Assembly: GCA_903910495.1 (NCBI GenBank)
Contig: CAIVZW010000497.1
Coordinates: forward strand, 1 to 12,208
Length of the DNA stretch: 12,208 bases
From: an uncultured beta proteobacterium
GTDB lineage: Bacteria; Pseudomonadota; Gammaproteobacteria; Burkholderiales; Rhodocyclaceae
Reading direction: 5' to 3'
Under the pieces are notes generated by a model. It was not told where the DNA came from and made no database searches. It worked only from the letters and a program-made list of their open reading frames with translations. Each line of letters opens with the position of its first letter. The first letter of the stretch is position 1. Positions 1 through 7,555 of this stretch are shown here, piece by piece. The position numbers and the translations under genes were made by a program.

Positions 1-1
1 C

Positions 2-2090
2 GGCAACATGAGCCTGACCGCCAGCGGCGGCCTGCTCAGCACCAGCGCCGGTGCCGGGCAAGGTGTTCAGACCACCACCGGCAACCTCGCGCTAACGGCA
101 GGCAATGGCCTGACCAACGCCGGGACGATAAGCTCCGACCTGGGCAGCGTCACCGCTCGCGTCAATGGCACGCTCACCAATAGCGGCACGGTGCACGCCA
201 AAACCACGCTGGACCTCGCCGACAAGACCAACGGCAGCAGCGAAAACCTGATCAACACGGGCACCGGCACCCTGATCGCCGATGGCCGTATCACCGCCAA
301 GGCCGCCAGCGTCACCAATCAGTCCGGCGGGACCGTTCAGGGCACCACCGGCACCACGCTCGCGGCCACCAGCCTGACCAACGCCGGCAACTTCATCGCC
401 TCGAACAGCGCCGGACAGTCGGGCACCTTCACGCTCGCTTCGCTCACCAACAGCGGCACCTTGCAGTCCCTGGAAAATCTGGTGTTCAACCTCAGCACTA
501 CGCTCGCCAACAGCGGAAAACTGCTCGCCACCACCGACCTCAGCGTCAGCGCCGGGGCTTCCGCGCTGGCGATCACCAATACCAGTCCGGGGGTGATCCA
601 GGCCGGTAATGCCCTCACCGTGACCGGCAGCAACGCAACGTTTGACACCCAGTCCGGCACGCTACTGGGCAACACCGACAGCCTCACCGTCGCCAGCCTG
701 AACAACAGCGGCACGCTCCAGTCGAATGCCGGAATGACGCTGGTGATCGGCAATGGCCTGAGCAATAGCGGTACGCTGCTGGCCAAGACGACGCTGTCCA
801 GCAGTTCGGCCAGCCTGAGCAATACCAGCGCCGGCACCTTGCAGGCCACCCAGGGCGCCACCATCACCACCAGCGGCGCACTCGCCAATAGCGGCGCCCT
901 CATTGTCTCCGATAGCGCCAGCAGCAACGGCACCCTGAACGTGGCCACGCTCAGCAATAGCGGCAGCGGCGTCATCCAGTCGGCCAAAAACCTGACGCTG
1001 AATCTGTCCGGCAGCACCCTCACCAATGCCAGCAAGATCGTCGCCGCAAAAAGCCTGAGCTTCAACTCAACCGGTTCCGGGCTAACGCTGACCAATAACG
1101 CAAGCGGCTATTTGCAAGCGGGCAGTGTTGCTGGCGACACCTTGACCCTGGGCGGCAGCGCCGTGGTTCTGGACAATAAGGCGAGCGCAAACATTCTCGG
1201 CGACAAGCTGGCTTTTACCCTGAGCCGTCTTGACAATGCCGGAACCCTCCAGGGCGGCGCCGGAGCCAGTACGTTGGACGTCAGTGGCTCAGTCACCAAT
1301 TCCGGCACCTTTACGCTGGCCAACGACAGCGCGGGGAGCGGCACGATCACGGCCGCCGCCATCAGCAATAGCGGCACGCTGCAATCGAAGGGCGCGGCGA
1401 CACTTAACCTGGCCAGTTCGCTCACCAACAGCAACGAGCTACTGACTACCGGCGCGCTAACCGTGCGCGGCACAGCGGCCAGCTACACGCTGAGCAACAC
1501 CGCACGCATGCAATCCGGTGGGCTCATGGATATAAAAGGGATAGACGGCGGCAAGGGCGTCGATATTACCGTCGGCGGCAGCGGTCTGATGCTGGGCGGC
1601 AGCATGAGCGTTAACACCAATGCCCTGACGGTCGACACTGGCGGCATGATCAGTTCAAGCGCGGACATGAGCCTGACTGCCAATACGCTGAGCTTTGGTG
1701 GGACAACGTCCCGCATCGTCGCGGCCACGTCAGGCACAGGTACCGCCAGCATTACTCTGGCTAACAGCTTTTCGAATAACGGCGCGGTCCACTCAGGCGG
1801 CAACCTGGGCTTTTCTGCCCCGTCCATCACCAATACCAGCACCGGCGGCTTTTCGGCACTCAATAACCTGACCTTGACGGCGACTACCGGCAATATCACC
1901 AATAGCGGCGCGCTGTACGCCGGCAAGCTGCTTACGGCCACCGCAACGGCGGGCACGTTCACCAACTCGACGGGCACCGGCACCATCGATTCGGATCAGG
2001 ACATCAGCATCACCGCCAATCTATTCAGGAATTACAACAATGTCACGGCAGGCAGAAATATCACCATCGATGCCAACACCTTCCGCAACG
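2..2090 (+). repeat. FHA-1 type beta-helix repeat region of the exoprotein
   Basis: Roughly 700 residues built from degenerate units of about 20 residues with cores such as LTNSGTL, LANSGKLL, LSNSGTLLA and ISNSGTLQS. A higher-order repeat is visible: the phrase (S/T)L.NSGTLQS recurs near 439, 699, 948, 1222 and 1360, the first four spaced about 250-275 bases. This is the classic right-handed beta-helix pattern of filamentous haemagglutinins (Fil_haemagg type). The DNA repeats are diverged by synonymous changes (agcggc/aatgcc variants), so the array is old rather than a recent tandem expansion. Confidence 0.85.
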
Positions 2091-5000
2091 AAGTGGTCGG
2101 CGGCGATACCCGGGCCTGGGGCGCCGTTGCATGGGGCGGCAATGTGCATGATTCGACCCGTAACTGGTACGATTTCCCCGATGATTACCGGACCGAGTAC
2201 TACCATAGAGATGGCATAGCCAATCAATACTTCGTTGGCGGCGCCCCGAGCTACAAGCCGCAGATCATCGCCGCCAACACCCTCACGATCAAAGGGTTCG
2301 ACGCGGGCTACAACACCGGCGGCATTTTGTCAGGAAGCACGGTCAGCCTGACCGGCAACGGCGGGACCTTTACCAATAATGACCTGTCGCTGCATAAACA
2401 GACCTGGAAGCAAACCTGGGAAGTCTATACCCACTGGATTGCACTCGGGCCCGAAACGTACGACGACCATGTGACCCGGAATGACTCGGGCGCTTACAAG
2501 ACTGACGAATACAGGGTATCGAGTATCGGCGCCGGCATCTTTGCGACCACGCTGAATGCGGGCGGCTTCGCTCTGGTCAATGAGGGCTCGAAAAAGAGCG
2601 CATCCACCAGCGCGCTCGGGCAGACGGGCGCCAGCAGTTCATCCTTGAGCGGTGCGGCCACGGGCACATCGACGGGCTCAGGCGTAGCTGGAACAACGGG
2701 CGTCAATGGCGCGCCGGCGATCAGTTTTGGCGGCCTGGTGATTACCCTGCCCAGCAACCCCAACGGCTATTTCGTGACGAACAAGTCGCCGGGCGCCAGA
2801 TACCTTGTTGAGACGAACCCGCTGTTCAACGTCGGCTCAAATTTTGTCGGCTCGGACTACATGGAGAAACGTTATGGCTACAACCCGGATAACGTCATCA
2901 AGAAGCTGGGCGATGCCAACTACGAGGCTTACCTGATCCGGCAGCAACTCGTTGATCAGGTCGGCAGCAATCTGCTCAAAGGCAACACCAGTGAAGCCGA
3001 CCAGATAAAACGACTGATGGATCAGGCGATTGACGAAGGCAAGCGGCAAAATCTCAAGTACGGCACAGCGCCTACCGCAGAACAACTCGCCAACCTGACC
3101 CATGATATCGTCTGGATGGTTGAGGTCACGGTAGACGGGCAGAAGGTGCTTGCACCGGTGGTCTATCTGGCGGCCAGCACGCGTGACGCCATCGAAAGCG
3201 GCGCCGTCATCGCCGCCACCGATATGAATATGGACCTGACCAGCCTGACCAATACAGGCGGAACCATTGAGGGCAGCAAAACCCTCAATATCACCTCCAA
3301 AGGCGATATTACCAATACCAGCGGCACCATCAAGGGCGGCAATGTCAGCCTGACCTCGACGACAGGCAGCATCATCAACAAGACCGACGTCGAAGGGGAT
3401 GGCGGCAAGAACGGCGAAGAATACAACACCATCATCGGCAAAACCGGCGGTATCATCGCCACCGGCGATTTGAACCTCAAGGCCAAGGAAAACATCACGG
3501 TCATCGGCGCCAATGTCTCTGCCGCAGGCGATGCCAGCCTCGATGCCGGCAAGAATATCACCTTCGATACCATCGTCGACAAGACAACGCGAACAACGCG
3601 TTCCTCGGTGGATGGAGGGATGCTCTACAGTTCGCAGGAAACCTCCACGACCACGACCGAGAAGAATATCGGCTCCACGCTCGGTGTCGGCGGCAAGCTG
3701 ACGCTCAAGAGCGGCGGTGACACCACGCTGGCCGGAACCAAGACCACGGTGGGCGGTGACCTCGACGTCAATACCGGTGGCGACTTCAACATCCTGGCCC
3801 GCCAGGACAAGACCACGACGCATACCGAAAGCCAGACAACCGGCGTCGGCGTGGGCGGCGGCGTGTATGGCACGGAAAAGAAAATCACCGACAAATTCGT
3901 CGGTACCAATTTTGGCTCGACGCTGGATGTGGGCGGCAACGCCAATGTCAAATCGACGGGGGACATGACCCTGCAGGGTTCAGACCTGACGATTGCCGGC
4001 AATGCCGCTCTGGATGCCAAGTCGATCAAGGTGCTCGATGGTCTCGATGAAGAACACACTACGACCAGAACCGAAACGACGACCTTCCTGAGTACGGGCA
4101 GCGAAACCACATCGAAGAAGGAAGCCGAGTCCAAGGCCGAATCCAGCAAGCAGAAGGCTTCCGCTGCGGCCGAAGCCAAGGCCTCGGCCGAAACGGGCGA
4201 GTCATCCGAGTTCAATCTGGCCTCAACCACAGTCAAGAAAGAAGAAAGCTACAAATCCACCAGCGTCGCCTCCAACCTGAAGATCGGCGGCAATTTGAAC
4301 ATGACGGCCAAGGACAAGATTACTGTTCAGGGTTCCAATATCGAGGCCGGTGGCGATCTCTCGATGGATGCCAAGAATGTTGAAGTGCTGGCCGGGCGCA
4401 ACGTGGAATGGTCAAAAACCGAGACCACCACGACCAAGATTGGCATCTACACCGACAGCAAAGCCGAAGCCAATGCCGGGGCCAATGCCGGTGCAACCGG
4501 CATGACCCCGAATGCCGCGGCAGGTGCGGAATCTCATGCCGGGGCGGATTCCACGGTAACGCTCGGGGCTCGACTGGAAAAATCGACCGAAGAAAGTGAA
4601 ACCGTTACCCACACCTCCTCCAGCATCAAATCGGGTGGCAACTTGAGCATCAAGGCCAAGGAAGAGGCCAGGTTTGTCGGCGCCAATGTCGAATCCGGCG
4701 GCGACATGAACATCGAAGCCAAGGACATCACCAATCTGGCGGCACAGGACACCAGCTACTCAAAGAGCAGCAGTTCAAAGCTGACGACGGGTCTTTATCT
4801 CTCGGGTGAATCCTCCGCCGATGCCTCGGCGGAAGCCAAGGCAGGTACCGGTAGCATGGGTGCGGGCGCCAAAGCCGAGACGGAAGCGAAAGCTGAAGTC
4901 AGCGTCGGCCTGCGCACAGCCAACGAGAAAAACAGCAGTGAAGAAGGCAGCGTGACCAATGTGGTGTCGACCTTCAAGTCAGGCGGCAATCTAACCCGTA

Positions 5001-7246
5001 AGGCCACCAACACCATCACCGATCAGGGCACGCAACTGGAAGCCGGCGGCAACATCGACCAGAGTGCCACAACGCTCAAGGAAATCGCCGCGGTCGATAA
5101 GGCCTGGAAGAATGAATCCTCCGAATCGATGGATGGTCGACTCGGTGTTTATGCTGACGCCAATGCCGGGGCCAGTGCCGGGGCCAGCGCCGGCGCCGGG
5201 GGAAAGGATGTCGGCGCCAATGCCGAAGCCGATGCCAGCGCCGGGGTCAAGGCCAAGTTTACCTATGAGAGTTCTTCCGACAAACAGGAGACGACCAGCA
5301 CCATTACCTCGCGTTACAAGGCCGGCGGCAGCATCAGCTCGAAGACCACCGAAAGCACCACCTTGATCGGTACCCAGTTTGAAGCCGGCAAGGACATCAC
5401 TCTGGAAGCCAAGACGCTTGACTATCAGGCGGCAAAGGATACGACCACACAAAGTTCAAGCGGCAATAACGGCGAAGGCGAAATTAAAGGTGGCATAGCG
5501 GTATCGGGAGGCAAGGTGGAAGGTAGCGGGTCTTATTCCCAGGACAAGGCGTCGGCCGACAGCACCACATCCAAAGCCGGGGGCTTGAATGCAGGCGGTA
5601 ACATCACTATCAAGACTCAGGGCGATACGCGCTTTGAAGGCACCGATATCGGCGCCGGCAAGGACGTGAATATCCAGTCCACCGATGGCAGCGTAAAGTT
5701 TGAGGCCGCCAAGAGCACGACCGGCGGGAACACCGACGGCTTCAATGCCAGTTTGAACTTCAAGGCCAGCGGCGAAGGCGTAGAAGGCGGCGCGTCGGGT
5801 GGCTTCAACACCGGTTCCGATTCATCAACCACCAATACCGTGGTCAAGATCAGATCGGGCGGCGGCTTGAATGTTTCCGCCGGCAAGGATGTGACCCTGG
5901 AAGGCACCGATATCAACACCCAGAAAGATACCACTATCGAAGCCAAAGGCACGGTGAAAATGACGGAAGTCACCGATACCACGAAGAGTTCTTCCCTGAG
6001 CATGCAGGCGAGTGTAGAGCTTTCAAAGGAGTCACAGTCGGGCGGCGTCAATTTCCAGGCCGAGGGTAGCAATCAGGAGAAGAGTACAACGGCAACAATC
6101 AAGTCCGGTGGCAGCATCAACATCAAGGGTGGAACAATCATCAATCAGGAGGCCGACCTCAAGTCAAAGGACGGCACCACGCTTGAGGGCAAGGTCGAGA
6201 ACCGCAAGAAGTCTGCCGATGTAGATACCGGCTACAGCGTCAATGTCGGTATCGATGTCGTCCACAAGGGTGAAGAAGAGCCCAAGAAAGGCAGCAAGAC
6301 AACCGACGACATCCCCGCCAAGAAGACTTCGGATACCTCGCCTGACGAAGCGAAGAACAAGACGACGGACGATCTGCCGGACAAGAAGTCCTCGCTCGAT
6401 AACGACGCCAATAAGCCGCAAAAGCCCAAAACAGCAGAAGAACAAGCTACGGAGAAGACCGATAAGGAAAAAACCATCCAGTCGCTCAAGGACGACAAGG
6501 CCCGGCTTGACGCGGCCATGAACAAGAAGAACAGCAGCGGCACCAAGGATAACGGCAGCGGCGGCAACAAGCCGTCGGTGGGCAATGAGCCGAAGCAAGC
6601 ATCTGTCGTCGACAACAACAACAGTGCTAACAAGCCGAACAGCAAGGTGCAGGATACCGGTGACAGCACGAACAAGACATCGGTCGCGAAAACCGATGCC
6701 CAGAACAAGAAACCTGGCTACATGCAAGATACCGAATCGTCCAGGGCCAAGAAGGTTAATCAGAAGCCGGCAAGCGACTCTCCGGGGGTCGATGGCACGG
6801 GTCCAAAATCCAAACCGGCCAACAGCAACAACGCCAATAATGGCAAATCTAACGAGCCCAAGAGCAAGGCGCAGGATACCGGTGACAGCACGAACAAGAC
6901 TGCGATCAAGTCCGATACTCCTAAGAAGCCGACGACGCTTACGAACCAGAACGGCACTACCACGCCGGATACTCCGCCCAAAAAGGATCCCAGCAACGCC
7001 AGCGACGGTACGGGCAAAAAACTGAAACGCAGCAACGCTCTTGGCCCCGACCCCAAGGCAAATTCGGACGCTACCAACAAGGGGCTAAAAGCCGATCAAA
7101 GCAAACTCAACAAAGCCATAATCAAGAAAAAGTTAGGCGTGGGCGAAGACTTCAAGGGCATGAATACCGAAGGCGCTCCTGATCCTCGCGAACTTAAGGA
7201 AATGGACATCAAGCTTCCAACTCGCCCAGCCCCGACTAACAACTGA
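2..7246 (+). CDS. Filamentous haemagglutinin-like two-partner-secretion exoprotein (TpsA/FhaB family), 3' part, 5' end outside window
   Basis: The frame is open from the left edge (codons Gly-Asn precede the first ATG at 8), so the true start, signal peptide and TPS secretion domain lie upstream; the ATG at 8 is internal. More than 2,400 residues are visible. Order seen: N/S/G/T-rich FHA-1 type repeats (to about 2090), a Trp/Tyr-rich island (2108-2520), a Ser/Gly/Thr linker (about 2588-2740), the conserved ETNPLF...DIVWMVE...VYLA domain (2801-3175), FHA-2 type units (about 3230-6260), and a hydrophilic Lys-rich tail to the TGA at 7244. I see no cysteine, as usual for exoproteins exported through an outer-membrane TpsB pore. 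Family knowledge: these proteins form long beta-helical fibres used for adhesion, aggregation or, when they end in a toxin, contact-dependent inhibition. No toxin domain or pretoxin motif is recognisable and no immunity gene follows, so adhesin is the preferred reading. The cognate tpsB is not in the window. Confidence 0.93.
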   Translation, partial: GNMSLTASGGLLSTSAGAGQGVQTTTGNLALTAGNGLTNAGTISSDLGSVTARVNGTLTNSGTVHAKTTLDLADKTNGSSENLINTGTGTLIADGRITAKAASVTNQSGGTVQGTTGTTLAATSLTNAGNFIASNSAGQSGTFTLASLTNSGTLQSLENLVFNLSTTLANSGKLLATTDLSVSAGASALAITNTSPGVIQAGNALTVTGSNATFDTQSGTLLGNTDSLTVASLNNSGTLQSNAGMTLVIGNGLSNSGTLLAKTTLSSSSASLSNTSAGTLQATQGATITTSGALANSGALIVSDSASSNGTLNVATLSNSGSGVIQSAKNLTLNLSGSTLTNASKIVAAKSLSFNSTGSGLTLTNNASGYLQAGSVAGDTLTLGGSAVVLDNKASANILGDKLAFTLSRLDNAGTLQGGAGASTLDVSGSVTNSGTFTLANDSAGSGTITAAAISNSGTLQSKGAATLNLASSLTNSNELLTTGALTVRGTAASYTLSNTARMQSGGLMDIKGIDGGKGVDITVGGSGLMLGGSMSVNTNALTVDTGGMISSSADMSLTANTLSFGGTTSRIVAATSGTGTASITLANSFSNNGAVHSGGNLGFSAPSITNTSTGGFSALNNLTLTATTGNITNSGALYAGKLLTATATAGTFTNSTGTGTIDSDQDISITANLFRNYNNVTAGRNITIDANTFRNEVVGGDTRAWGAVAWGGNVHDSTRNWYDFPDDYRTEYYHRDGIANQYFVGGAPSYKPQIIAANTLTIKGFDAGYNTGGILSGSTVSLTGNGGTFTNNDLSLHKQTWKQTWEVYTHWIALGPETYDDHVTRNDSGAYKTDEYRVSSIGAGIFATTLNAGGFALVNEGSKKSASTSALGQTGASSSSLSGAATGTSTGSGVAGTTGVNGAPAISFGGLVITLPSNPNGYFVTNKSPGARYLVETNPLFNVGSNFVGSDYMEKRYGYNPDNVIKKLGDANYEAYLIRQQLVDQVGSNLLKGNTSEADQIKRLMDQAIDEGKRQNLKYGTAPTAEQLANLTHDIVWMVEVTVDGQKVLAPVVYLAASTRDAIESGAVIAATDMNMDLTSLTNTGGTIEGSKTLNITSKGDITNTSGTIKGGNVSLTSTTGSIINKTDVEGDGGKNGEEYNTIIGKTGGIIATGDLNLKAKENITVIGANVSAAGDASLDAGKNITFDTIVDKTTRTTRSSVDGGMLYSSQETSTTTTEKNIGSTLGVGGKLTLKSGGDTTLAGTKTTVGGDLDVNTGGDFNILARQDKTTTHTESQTTGVGVGGGVYGTEKKITDKFVGTNFGSTLDVGGNANVKSTGDMTLQGSDLTIAGNAALDAKSIKVLDGLDEEHTTTRTETTTFLSTGSETTSKKEAESKAESSKQKASAAAEAKASAETGESSEFNLASTTVKKEESYKSTSVASNLKIGGNLNMTAKDKITVQGSNIEAGGDLSMDAKNVEVLAGRNVEWSKTETTTTKIGIYTDSKAEANAGANAGATGMTPNAAAGAESHAGADSTVTLGARLEKSTEESETVTHTSSSIKSGGNLSIKAKEEARFVGANVESGGDMNIEAKDITNLAAQDTSYSKSSSSKLTTGLYLSGESSADASAEAKAGTGSMGAGAKAETEAKAEVSVGLRTANEKNSSEEGSVTNVVSTFKSGGNLTRKATNTITDQGTQLEAGGNIDQSATTLKEIAAVDKAWKNESSESMDGRLGVYADANAGASAGASAGAGGKDVGANAEADASAGVKAKFTYESSSDKQETTSTITSRYKAGGSISSKTTESTTLIGTQFEAGKDITLEAKTLDYQAAKDTTTQSSSGNNGEGEIKGGIAVSGGKVEGSGSYSQDKASADSTTSKAGGLNAGGNITIKTQGDTRFEGTDIGAGKDVNIQSTDGSVKFEAAKSTTGGNTDGFNASLNFKASGEGVEGGASGGFNTGSDSSTTNTVVKIRSGGGLNVSAGKDVTLEGTDINTQKDTTIEAKGTVKMTEVTDTTKSSSLSMQASVELSKESQSGGVNFQAEGSNQEKSTTATIKSGGSINIKGGTIINQEADLKSKDGTTLEGKVENRKKSADVDTGYSVNVGIDVVHKGEEEPKKGSKTTDDIPAKKTSDTSPDEAKNKTTDDLPDKKSSLDNDANKPQKPKTAEEQATEKTDKEKTIQSLKDDKARLDAAMNKKNSSGTKDNGSGGNKPSVGNEPKQASVVDNNNSANKPNSKVQDTGDSTNKTSVAKTDAQNKKPGYMQDTESSRAKKVNQKPASDSPGVDGTGPKSKPANSNNANNGKSNEPKSKAQDTGDSTNKTAIKSDTPKKPTTLTNQNGTTTPDTPPKKDPSNASDGTGKKLKRSNALGPDPKANSDATNKGLKADQSKLNKAIIKKKLGVGEDFKGMNTEGAPDPRELKEMDIKLPTRPAPTNN
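2801..3175 (+). other. Conserved non-repeat domain of large haemagglutinin exoproteins (within the exoprotein gene)
   Basis: This part of the exoprotein is not repetitive. It reads YLVETNPLF, then FVGSDYMEKRYGYNPDNVIKKLGD, an alpha-helical stretch with YEAYLIRQQLVDQVG, and it ends DIVWMVEVTVDGQKVLAPVVYLA. From family knowledge this block (typically ETNP...F..SDYM...LGYDPD...KRLGD...DIVWLVE...VYL) sits between the FHA-1 and FHA-2 repeat regions in many FhaB/CdiA-like proteins. It is one of the best markers that this is a TpsA-family protein rather than another Ser/Thr-rich adhesin. Its exact function is not something the sequence shows. Confidence 0.8.
3674..6262 (+). repeat. Nine FHA-2 type repeat units, middle ones expanded by Ala-rich inserts
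   Basis: Each unit begins with a core like S(T/I)xKSGGNLxIKA followed by xGxxxEAGGDxxxxAK, then a Thr/Ser/Lys-rich stretch. Unit cores start near 3674, 3917, 4271, 4619, 4967, 5309, 5579, 5846 and 6095. Successive spacings are 243, 354, 348, 348, 342, 270, 267 and 249 bases. The four long spacings are due to Ala/Lys/Glu- or Ala/Gly-rich inserts after the paired beta-helix core. The pattern matches haemagglutinin repeats of the FHA-2 class in TpsA proteins. Confidence 0.8.
5159..5200 (+). repeat. Short tandem 12-base repeat coding for Ala-Asn/Ser-Ala-Gly
   Basis: Consecutive 12-mers GCCAATGCCGGG, GCCAGTGCCGGG, GCCAGCGCCGGC then GCCGGG encode ANAG-ASAG-ASAG-AG inside one FHA-2 insert. A related stretch at 4469-4496 (ANAGANAGA) shares 16 identical bases (4469-4484 against 5159-5174). 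This is a small in-frame array that could change copy number without shifting the frame. Confidence 0.7.
6641..6678 (+). repeat. Direct repeat copy 1 in the exoprotein tail
   Basis: 38 bases matching 6863-6900 with one mismatch (T6648 against C6870); the last 30 bases (6649-6678) are identical. It encodes SKVQDTGDSTNKT. Copies are 222 bases (74 codons) apart and in frame, so recombination between them would delete 74 residues cleanly. Confidence 0.9.
6863..6900 (+). repeat. Direct repeat copy 2 in the exoprotein tail
   Basis: Second copy of the repeat at 6641-6678, encoding SKAQDTGDSTNKT. The near-identity at DNA level, unlike the diverged beta-helix repeats upstream, points to a recent duplication or ongoing gene conversion. 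Confidence 0.9.
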
Positions 7247-7276
7247 GCTTAGATCGCGCGCAGCCACGATCTGAGC
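7247..7276 (+). terminator. Stem-loop directly after the exoprotein stop codon, probable terminator
   Basis: GCTTAGATCG (7247-7256) pairs with CGATCTGAGC (7267-7276) as a 10-bp stem with one G-U pair and a 10-base loop. It begins at the base after the TGA. There is no real U-tract (CGTTTGC follows), so it may be a weak intrinsic terminator or an mRNA-end stabiliser. Confidence 0.45.
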
Positions 7277-7299
7277 CGTTTGCTGGACGAACCCGGTCC

Positions 7300-7314
7300 C
7301 TGAGCGCTGCTCAG
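7300..7314 (+). other. Second short stem-loop after the exoprotein gene
   Basis: CTGAGC (7300-7305) and GCTCAG (7309-7314) form a perfect 6-bp stem around a 3-base loop, followed by CCTCTT. It could add to transcription termination after the exoprotein gene; it is short enough to be chance. Confidence 0.3.
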
Positions 7315-7328
7315 CCTCTTGGCCCTGA

Positions 7329-7451
7329 CTGGATACGTTCGACCGGGCGATCCAGGACGGCATCGAGATCGACGCACCCGTTCAGACACTTTATGAAGGG
7401 CATGGCGCTGAACGTCTGATCACTACGGCGGTGGCTCAACGTAAGCTTTGA
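7329..7451 (+). pseudogene. Possible 3' remnant of an unidentified gene
   Basis: Between a TGA at 7326 and a TGA at 7449 one frame reads with natural-looking composition: LDTFDRAIQDGIEIDAPVQT, followed by LYEGHGAERLITTAVAQRKL. There is no start codon or ribosome binding site, so it would not be translated by itself. It looks like the end of a soluble enzyme; the pattern is faintly like the C-terminal helices of NAD-dependent oxidoreductases (beta-hydroxyacid dehydrogenase or Gfo/Idh type), but I cannot assign it. Chance reading in GC-rich DNA remains possible. Confidence 0.25.
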
Positions 7452-7476
7452 CCTGGCCGCGCCTTCCTACAATAAT
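7448..7476 (+). promoter_or_regulatory. Sigma70-type promoter for the MBL-fold hydrolase gene
   Basis: -35 TTGACC (7448-7453), 17-base spacer, -10 AATAAT (7471-7476); each box matches the consensus at five of six positions. Transcription would begin near 7483, leaving a leader of about 72 bases. The -35 overlaps the stop of the possible gene remnant. Confidence 0.6.
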
Positions 7477-7555
7477 GACCCCTCTTCGAAACAACGGCCA
7501 AGGCTCCGGATCCGCTGGCTGGCTGCTGGTTGTTCATCAAAAAAAGGATTGAAGC

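Larger units (their letters stand above)
6269..7243 (+). other. Hydrophilic Lys-rich, low-complexity C-terminal tail of the exoprotein
   Basis: After the last beta-helix unit (ending VNVGIDVVHKG) about 325 residues are dominated by Lys, Asp, Asn, Ser, Thr and Pro with hardly any aromatic residues, so it is probably disordered. It has internal repeats: KTTDDIPAKK and KTTDDLPDKK near 6298-6390, and SKxQDTGDSTNKT twice. The very end is more ordered-looking (KLNKAIIKKKLGVGEDF) and finishes LPTRPAPTNN. The place is where CdiA proteins carry a toxin and FhaB carries its prodomain; neither is recognisable here. Confidence 0.8.

Noticed and set aside
337..1095. 252-residue minus-strand open frame
   Set aside because: A Leu/Val/Pro/Ser-rich mirror of the N/S/G/T repeats; composition follows from the repeats on the other strand.
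2..3200. CRISPR-like or satellite array suggested by recurring aatagcggc words
   Set aside because: The words recur at irregular spacing, in frame, and code for NSG of beta-helix repeats; there are no constant repeats with unique spacers.
2837..3823. 328-residue open frame on the minus strand opposite the exoprotein gene
   Set aside because: It is antisense to a well-supported coding frame including a conserved domain; it has no recognisable domain, and long antisense frames are expected opposite GC-rich biased codons.
6164..6727. Two overlapping minus-strand open frames with hydrophobic translations opposite the Lys-rich tail
   Set aside because: Lys codons (AAG/AAA) read antisense give Leu/Phe, producing false membrane-like proteins; no ribosome site or family match.
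6269..7246. CdiA-type toxin with immunity gene
   Set aside because: No VENN-like or other pretoxin motif, no compact globular C-terminal domain, and no plausible immunity frame with a start and ribosome site in 7247-7555.
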